Assembly (NCBI RefSeq): GCF_007828835.1
Contig: NZ_VIVL01000012.1
Coordinates: forward strand, 93,959-157,958
Reading direction: 5' to 3'
Length of the DNA: 64,000 bases
Source of the DNA: Variovorax beijingensis
GTDB taxonomy: Bacteria; Pseudomonadota; Gammaproteobacteria; Burkholderiales; Burkholderiaceae_C
Shown here: piece by piece, positions 58,745 through 64,000 of the stretch
Position numbering within the stretch: position 1 is the first letter of the stretch
How the letters are laid out: the number at the start of each line of letters is the position of its first letter
Position numbers and translations under genes: made by a program
The notes under the pieces: model-generated
Databases searched by the model: none
Told to the model about the DNA's origin: nothing
The model's input: only the letters and a program-made list of their open reading frames with translations

Positions 58745-60967
58745 ATGACACATCCCACGAACGACGACAAGAGCGCCTCGCTGCTGGATCGCCGCACTTT
58801 CTTTATCGGTACTGCAAGTGCCCTGGCACTGGGAACGACGGCTTGCGGTGGAGGAAGCGGGGGCAGCAGCTTCTCGCCCATGGGTGGCGCCGCCGCGCAG
58901 CAGACGCCGCAACAGCAGACATCGGGTGCGGCTCCCGGTGCCGCAGACAACCCTGCAGCCTCGACGCCCGAGACGACGCCCCCCGCGCCGGAAGCACGCA
59001 AGATTGCGCATCCGGGCCTGCTCGTCACGGAGACCGACCTGCAGCGCATCCGTGACAAGCTCGCAGCCAGCGCGCAGCCGTGGGTTGGTGGCTGGGGCAT
59101 GCTGCTCAATGGCGGGCGGGCCAACCTCGACACCAGGCCGTTCCCGCTGGCGACGGTGATCCGTGGCGTGGACGGCCAGAACTTCGGCGTGATGATCGTG
59201 GATATGCAGCGCGCGCTCCATCTCGCGCTGCGCTGGAAGATCACGAACGACGAGAACTATGCGAAGAAGTCGGTGGAGTTCCTCAACGCCTGGTCTTCGA
59301 CCCTGACCAAGCTCGACGGCAATTCGAACGTCTTCCTCGCCTCGGGGCTCTATGGCTTCCAGTGGGCCAACGCCGCGGAACTGATGCGGACCTATTCCGG
59401 ATGGGCGAAGGAGGACCTCGCCCGCTTTCAGGACATGCTGCTGAAGGTGTTCTATCCGTTGTGCCACGACTTCCTGGTCAATCACAACGGAACCGAGACA
59501 AGAAAGGTCACCCACTACTGGGCCAACTGGGACCTGTGCAACATCTGCTCCGTCTACGCGATCGGCGTGTTCTGCGACCGGCCCGATCTGACCGCCGAGG
59601 CGATCAGCTACTACAAGACCGGCCGGGGCAACGGCGCGAGCGCCAACAACGTCTACTACGTGCATCCCGGTTATCTGGGGCAATGGCAGGAAAGCCATCG
59701 CGACCAGGGCCATTCGACCCTTGGCATCTCCCTGGCCGGTGCACTGTGCGAGATGGCCTGGAACCAGGGCGAGGATCTCTACGGATACTGGAACAACCGG
59801 CTGCTGGCCGGCGCGGAGTATGTCGCCAAGACGAACCTGGCGGACGCCAGCGGCAACGCCCTGTTCACGATGCCGTTCGCTCCTTACACGGGCGTCTTCG
59901 GAACGGGCACCCAGGCGGCGGGCACGGGCAGCCTGCGGCCTTGCTGGGAACTCATCTACAACCACTACGTGAACCGCAAGGGCCTATCGGCACCATGGAC
60001 CAAGGCAGTCGTCGACAAGGTACGGCCGGAGCGAGCCGATGGCGGCGACCAGCCGGGGCTGGGCACGCTGCTCTATGCGCGCGATCCGGTCCCCGCCGCA
60101 AAGCCCAGCGGACTGAGTGCATTGCTCAACGATGGGAAGGTGCAGCTGTCCTGGTGGGGCAGCGCAGGCGCCTCCCACTACCTCGTGCAGCGAGCGGCTT
60201 CGCCCGACGGTCTGTTCACGACCCTTTCGACAGTCACCGACCCGCGCACCTACACCGATGCCCCGGCCCAGGGCACCTGGTACTACCGGATCGACGCCGT
60301 GACCGACACGGGCCAACTCGCCGGCGCGGACACCCTGCGCGTGGCCGTGCCCGGCGAGCTGTGGCTGCACCTGCCGCTCAACGGCGATGCCAATGACGCC
60401 AGCGGCCACGGCCTGCATGCGCAGTTGAAGGGCGGTACGAGCTGGGGCGAAGGACGCGCCGGCGGAAGTGCTGTGCAGCTCGACGGCCGCAGCGGTCACG
60501 TTGCGCTGCCCGACGGGGCCGTGTCGTCCCTGGGCGATTTCACGATCGCGGTGTGGGTCTATTGGGATGCGACAGCCGTCAATACGCGCATCTTCGACTT
60601 CGGCTCCAACGACGTGGCCTACATGTCGCTGATCCCGCGCGATGGCAAGGACCAGCTGCGTTTTTCGGCCTCGCGCAATCAGTTCTGGAACGAGGAGTCT
60701 GTGACCACCGGCCTGTTGCCCACGGGGCGTTGGGTGCACGTGGCGTTCACGCTCTCGGGCACCGTGGGCACGCTCTACATGGATGGCGCGCAGGTCGCCA
60801 CCGGGAACGGCATCTGGATCAATCCCTTCCAGCTGGGCCGCACCACGCAGACCTGGTTGGGCCGTTCGCAGTACGGCGGCGATCCGTTCTTCAAGGGCCG
60901 CATGCAGGACTTCCGCATCTACGGCGGTGCGCAGGACGCGGCCTTCATCGCGAACCTCGCGCGCTGA
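58745..60967 (+). CDS. Tat-exported lipoprotein: alginate-lyase-like domain plus LamG-like domain
   Basis: A 740-residue protein. The N-terminus has a twin-arginine signal (DRRTFFIGTASALALG) and lipobox TTAC at about residues 32-35, followed by a Gly/Ser/Pro-rich linker. Residues about 90-420 form an alpha-barrel like alginate lyases (HYWANWDLCNICSVYAIGVF, HRDQGHSTLGISLAG). A fibronectin-like segment (about 450-535) precedes a jelly-roll LamG/concanavalin domain to the end (SLGDFTIAVWVYWDA, GRMQDFRIYGGA). It probably cleaves or binds an acidic polysaccharide outside the inner membrane. It is driven by the sigma-54 promoter at 58701. Confidence 0.85.
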   Translation: MTHPTNDDKSASLLDRRTFFIGTASALALGTTACGGGSGGSSFSPMGGAAAQQTPQQQTSGAAPGAADNPAASTPETTPPAPEARKIAHPGLLVTETDLQRIRDKLAASAQPWVGGWGMLLNGGRANLDTRPFPLATVIRGVDGQNFGVMIVDMQRALHLALRWKITNDENYAKKSVEFLNAWSSTLTKLDGNSNVFLASGLYGFQWANAAELMRTYSGWAKEDLARFQDMLLKVFYPLCHDFLVNHNGTETRKVTHYWANWDLCNICSVYAIGVFCDRPDLTAEAISYYKTGRGNGASANNVYYVHPGYLGQWQESHRDQGHSTLGISLAGALCEMAWNQGEDLYGYWNNRLLAGAEYVAKTNLADASGNALFTMPFAPYTGVFGTGTQAAGTGSLRPCWELIYNHYVNRKGLSAPWTKAVVDKVRPERADGGDQPGLGTLLYARDPVPAAKPSGLSALLNDGKVQLSWWGSAGASHYLVQRAASPDGLFTTLSTVTDPRTYTDAPAQGTWYYRIDAVTDTGQLAGADTLRVAVPGELWLHLPLNGDANDASGHGLHAQLKGGTSWGEGRAGGSAVQLDGRSGHVALPDGAVSSLGDFTIAVWVYWDATAVNTRIFDFGSNDVAYMSLIPRDGKDQLRFSASRNQFWNEESVTTGLLPTGRWVHVAFTLSGTVGTLYMDGAQVATGNGIWINPFQLGRTTQTWLGRSQYGGDPFFKGRMQDFRIYGGAQDAAFIANLAR

Positions 60968-61073
60968 CGGCCGACGGATAGCTGCGCGGCGCAACCGACC
61001 CTGACCTTCAACCGACCCGCGTGCGCCTTCCAGGACGCGCCGGGGCTTTCTTCGATCCAAACAGACTTTTCTC

Positions 61074-62378
61074 ATGAACTTTGCTTCTCGACGATGCGTT
61101 TCCGCACTGATGACTTCGCTGCTGCTTTTCGGCTGCGGCGGCGGAGGAGGTGGGGGCGGCGGTGGGGCCGGCCTTGCGCTGGTGGGGAGCCCGACCGGCC
61201 AGTCCGGCAGCGGCGCTTCCTCCAATGCCGGCCCGAGCAGTGGCGGCCAAGGCACCGGCGGCGCTTCGGGTGGTGGTGATGTTCAAGGCGGCGGTGGCAT
61301 CCAGGGCGGGGGCGGCACCGCGCCCGTCGCGGCCACGGTCGCCTTGGCCAGCAGGCTCGGCAAGCCCGCCCGGGTGCTGCTCGGCCTGGGCGCCACTTCC
61401 ATCGACGACATGAAGAGCCAGGACATCCAACCCGACATCGTCGAGCGCTATCTGGTGGGTGTCGGGCCGGGTTCCTGGCCCACGTGGAACAGTCCCGATG
61501 GGGCCTACGTCACCTTCACCGCGCAGGCCGCCCAGGCCTACGGTGCGGTTCCCATGTTCACGCTCTACCAGATGACGGCGAACGGCGAGGGCAACCTGAG
61601 CGGCATCAGCGACAAGACCTTCATGGACAAGTACTGGGGCCAGGTCCGGTTGATGTACCAGCGCATTGCGGAGCTGGGCACGCCCGTTCTGATCAATCTG
61701 GAGCCGGACTTCTGGGGATTCGCCGCGTCGCAGGCACCCGGTCGCGATCTGACGAAGATGGCCGCTGCCGTGAGCGGCCAGCCGGAATGCAGCACACTGC
61801 CGAACACCGTCGCGGGCCTTGGCCAGTGTTTCGTTCAGATGGGCAGGAAGGTCGCGCCCAAGGCGCTGCTCGGGTTCCCTCCTGCCTTCTGGAACGGCAC
61901 CCCTGCGGAGATCGCTGCTCAGATGCGCACGGCCGGCGCGAATCAGGCCGACTTCATCGTCGCCCAGACCAGCGACCGCGACGCGGGCTGCAGGGAAGCT
62001 GCATCGCGGCCTGCCGAATGCCAGAACGGAAGCGCTCCGTTCTACTGGGACGCGAGCAACAAGACCAGCCCGAACTTCCACGATTCGCAGAAGCAGTATT
62101 CGGACTACCGCGCGGCGCTGGGCAACGGCCTGCCGATCCTGTGGTGGCAGACGCCGATGGGCGTGCCTTCGGACACGCCCGGCGGCACCGACCAGCACTA
62201 CCGCGACAACCACGTCGACTACATGCTGCGCAACACGCAGGAGTACGGCGACATGCAAACCTTCGCGATCATCTTCAGCGCAGGCGGCAGCCACCAGACC
62301 TCCATTGCCACGGATGGCGGCCAGTTCGCGCGGCTGTCGGCACAGTACCTCGCGCGCGGCGGCGCCGCACTGAAATAG
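61074..62378 (+). CDS. Secreted lipoprotein, possible glycoside-hydrolase fold
   Basis: A 434-residue protein with a lipoprotein signal (LLLFGC at about 17-22), then about 80 residues of Gly-rich linker. The folded part (about 95-434) has strands such as RVLLGLGATSIDD, GAVPMFTLYQM and PVLINLEPDFWGF, where the Glu would suit a TIM-barrel hydrolase, then LLGFPPAFW and PILWWQTPMG. I do not recognise a named family. It follows the lyase-like gene by 106 bp without a second clear promoter, so both probably act on the same polysaccharide. Its C-terminus is duplicated as a fragment at 10551. Confidence 0.75.
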   Translation: MNFASRRCVSALMTSLLLFGCGGGGGGGGGGAGLALVGSPTGQSGSGASSNAGPSSGGQGTGGASGGGDVQGGGGIQGGGGTAPVAATVALASRLGKPARVLLGLGATSIDDMKSQDIQPDIVERYLVGVGPGSWPTWNSPDGAYVTFTAQAAQAYGAVPMFTLYQMTANGEGNLSGISDKTFMDKYWGQVRLMYQRIAELGTPVLINLEPDFWGFAASQAPGRDLTKMAAAVSGQPECSTLPNTVAGLGQCFVQMGRKVAPKALLGFPPAFWNGTPAEIAAQMRTAGANQADFIVAQTSDRDAGCREAASRPAECQNGSAPFYWDASNKTSPNFHDSQKQYSDYRAALGNGLPILWWQTPMGVPSDTPGGTDQHYRDNHVDYMLRNTQEYGDMQTFAIIFSAGGSHQTSIATDGGQFARLSAQYLARGGAALK

Positions 62379-62394
62379 CGGCCTGCTGTCTTCG

Positions 62395-62766
62395 CTACCG
62401 CGCGGTGGCCCCGCCATCGACCGGGATGATCGCGCCGGTCATGCAGCTGGAAGCGGGCGAGGCCAGCAGCAGCGCCGGTCCCTTGACCTCGTCGACCTGG
62501 GCCACCCGGCCCAGGGGGACGTGGGTGCGCATCCGCTCGGCTGACTCCGGAACGTGCAGTCGGCCGCCGCTGATGTTCGCGGCGAAGGGGCCGCGCGCAA
62601 TGGCGTTCACCAGCACGTTGTGGGGCGCCAGCTCGATGGCGGCCTGCCTGAATAAGTTGTTTGCCGCTGCCTTGGACGTGACGTAGGCATACCCCCACAG
62701 CTACTCCGAGCGCAGCCCCGCGATCGACGTGGTCGCGGCGATGCGTCCCTGCCGGCGCGGCTTCAT
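62395..62766 (-). pseudogene. SDR pseudogene, 3' half with internal stop
   Basis: The frame from 62766 reads KPRRQGRIAATTSIAGLRSE, an in-frame TAG at 62701-62703, then WGYAYVTSKAAANN (SDR Tyr/Lys site) down to GAIIPVDGGATAR and stop. The Rossmann N-terminal half is missing: homology breaks at 62767, where a ligD fragment begins. It is therefore a truncated and mutated short-chain dehydrogenase. Confidence 0.82.
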
Positions 62767-63021
62767 GTGGCGAGCTGCCGCGCGCAGCGTACGAAGCGCC
62801 AAGCGGACTTCACGCAGAAGACGGAACACATCCGGTACAGCGCCGATTTCGAATCCGACCCGGTCCCCATCCTCAGCTCGGCTTGCCAGATGAACCTCGA
62901 GGACGTGATCGCCAAGCGCTTGGACGCGCCCTACGTGTCCAGGCGATCGGAGACCTGGCTCAAGCTCAAGTGCAAGCAGCGCCAGGAGTTCGTGGTGTGC
63001 GGCTACACCGACCGGACCGAG
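62767..63021 (+). pseudogene. DNA ligase D (ligD) fragment
   Basis: About 80 codons match the ligase domain of LigD: CQMNLEDVIAKRLDAPYVSR (motif IV, with Asp where Gly is usual), TWLKLKCKQRQEFVVCGYTD (motif V and onward). It lacks motif I and the rest of the enzyme, and it fuses at about 63020 to the end of a transposase gene. It is a non-functional piece of an NHEJ ligase gene broken by rearrangement. Confidence 0.82.
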
Positions 63022-63869
63022 GCGAGTTGCCGGTAATAGTTTGCCTCAGCTTCTGCGGGCGGGATGTAGCCGATGGGTTCGAGCAGGCGATGGTGGTTGA
63101 ACCAGGACACCCATTCGAGCGTCGCGAACTCCACCGCCTCCTTGGTCTTCCACGGTGCCCGGCGATGGATCAGATCGGCCTTGTAGAGGCCGTTGATCGT
63201 CTCGGCCAGGGCGTTGTCATAGGAATTGCCTTTGCTGCCTACTGATGGCTCAATGCCAGCCTCGCCCAGCCGTTCGGTGTACCGGATGCTGACGTATTGC
63301 GACCCGCGATCCGAGTGACAAATCAAGCTGCCGTCGCGTTCGGGTTGACGGTCGTACAGCGCTTGCTCCAACGCATCGAGCACGAAGTCCGTGCGCATTG
63401 AACTGCTGACCCGCCAGCCCACGATGCGTCGGGCGAACACATCGATCACGAAGGCGACGTACAGCCAGCCCTGCCAGGTCGCAGCGCCGCGTGCCGCCGG
63501 TAGCCCGCCCCCGAAGGTGGCACGATGCTTGTCGATGAAATCCCTCAGGACTTCAGCCGGCGGTCGAGCTCCGCCTGGGCGAAAAACGCGCTCGCCAGCT
63601 TCAGGTATCTCGTTGGCTCGGCGCAGTTCCTTGACCTCGCGTTCGAGTCCCTTCATCCGCTGGGCCTCGCTGGTCGTCATGCCCTCTCGAACGCCGTTGT
63701 CGACCTCGTCGCGCCTGACCCATTCGATCAGCGTCTGCGGCACACAGCCGATCTTCGGTGCAATCGACTCGATCGCCGCCCACAGCGACGGGTACTCCCC
63801 ACGGTGCTCTTGCACCATCCTCACCGCGCGCTCACGCACCCCGGGTGAGAACTTGTTCGACTCCTTCAT
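63003..63869 (-). pseudogene. Degenerate IS3-family transposase (fused OrfA/OrfB with deletion)
   Basis: The 288-codon frame starts as a normal OrfA (MKESNKFSPGVRERAVRMVQ... LEREVKELRRANEI). A one-base insertion near 63605-63607 then shifts it: the expected LKLASAFFAQAELDRRLKS is found in the neighbouring frame. It continues as OrfB (RDFIDKHRATFG), jumps at about 63490 to TWQGWLYVAFVIDVFARRI, skipping roughly 100 residues including the first catalytic Asp region, and ends in the DDE part (HSDRGSQYVS, NSYDNALAETINGLYK). The 3' end merges into ligD sequence. It should not be active. Confidence 0.85.
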
Positions 63870-63906
63870 GGCTCAATCCTCTCAGAGTGTTGAGCCTCCA
63901 CAAGAT
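63018..63906 (-). mobile_element. Defective IS3-family insertion sequence
   Basis: About 0.9 kb instead of the usual 1.2-1.3 kb for this type. The internal deletion, the frameshift and the lack of a recognisable terminal repeat at the ligD junction show decay. The upstream border abuts the terminal repeat of a second IS3-type element at 63907. Confidence 0.7.
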
Positions 63907-63930
63907 TGAACTGACCCCCAGAAGTTGGAC
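63907..63930. repeat. Terminal inverted repeat of a second IS3-type element
   Basis: A 24-bp stretch beginning TGAACTGACCCCC and ending AGTTGGAC has the form of IS3-family ends (starts with TG, contains CCCC and GTTGGAC). Read rightwards it leads into the transposase tail at 63948, so it is most likely the 3' end of that element. Confidence 0.6.
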
Positions 63931-63947
63931 GGTCACGATTCCGCCGA

Positions 63948-64000
63948 TCAGGCGGTGCTTCTCAGCCGGTAGTCGACCGGGCTGAGTCCCTGCAATCCGA
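63948..64000 (-). CDS. IS3-type transposase OrfB, last codons (cut by window edge)
   Basis: The minus-strand frame reads GLQGLSPVDYRLRSTA and TGA at 63948-63950, a common C-terminus of IS3-family OrfB proteins. Only about 17 codons are inside the window; whether the element is intact cannot be judged. Confidence 0.65.
   Translation of the reverse strand, partial: GLQGLSPVDYRLRSTA

Noticed and set aside
63507..63522. TGGCACGATGCTTGTC as another sigma-54 promoter
   Set aside because: It has GT where the essential -12 GC should be and lies inside transposase coding sequence.

Overview
The window reads as chromosomal DNA of a GC-rich, metabolically versatile beta-proteobacterium, most like Variovorax or another Comamonadaceae (Burkholderiales). 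This is inferred from gene content and base composition, not from a marker gene: TRAP transporters, a Bug-type receptor, ATGA-overlapped operons, a dctA/dctBD system, malonate decarboxylase, Rieske oxygenases and fatty-acid-type enzymes under a TetR repressor. No rRNA, tRNA or CRISPR array was seen.

Layout. 1-6627: end of a LysR regulator, then cupin, TRAP transporter (DctP-DctQ-DctM), DUF2848 protein and amidase, apparently one uptake and hydrolysis operon. 6628-10031: a sigma-54 promoter drives a 1026-residue highly repetitive protein with an N-terminal domain like the retention modules of large adhesins. 10055-10792: a small membrane protein and a gene remnant whose only recognisable relative here is the lipoprotein gene at 61074. 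10793-20025: a GntR regulator divergent from a sugar-acid operon (SDR, Bug receptor, two enolase-superfamily dehydratases, a TRAP transporter, an L-idonate dehydrogenase-like enzyme). 20026-25946: sigma-54/IHF-controlled dctA, phaB, and the DctB/DctD two-component pair that should activate dctA.

26004-30332: a three-component Rieske oxygenase (reductase, ferredoxin, small and large subunits) divergent from a NahR-like LysR regulator. 30420-39744: a group of CoA-linked and aromatic or fatty-acid genes (ChaC-like protein, CoA ligase, HCCA-isomerase-like protein, atypical SDR, nitronate monooxygenase, acyl-CoA dehydrogenase, thiolase) with a TetR regulator and copies of one operator-like motif (CGTTY-N3-AAACG), followed by a MarR gene. 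39751-46215: a TetR-controlled RND efflux system with two copies of AGTGAC-N14-GTCACT. 46255-48031: an SDR and a LysR regulator. 48115-56705: a complete biotin-independent malonate decarboxylase cluster with MatC transporter and a LysR regulator.

56706-58466: a LysR remnant, then a MarR/sterol-desaturase pair that is visibly less GC-rich and probably imported. 58467-62378: a second sigma-54 promoter drives a Tat-exported alginate-lyase-like lipoprotein, followed by a lipoprotein of unknown, possibly glycosidase-like, function. 62395-64000: a scrapyard holding an SDR pseudogene, a ligD fragment, a degenerate IS3-family element and the end of another IS3-type transposase.

The least ordinary part is the pair of sigma-54 loci (6814 and 58701). 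They carry near-identical -24/-12 elements, each controls a cell-surface or extracellular product, and they are tied together by the gene fragment at 10551. I infer a matrix or exopolysaccharide regulon; the repetitive protein's family is not one I recognise.
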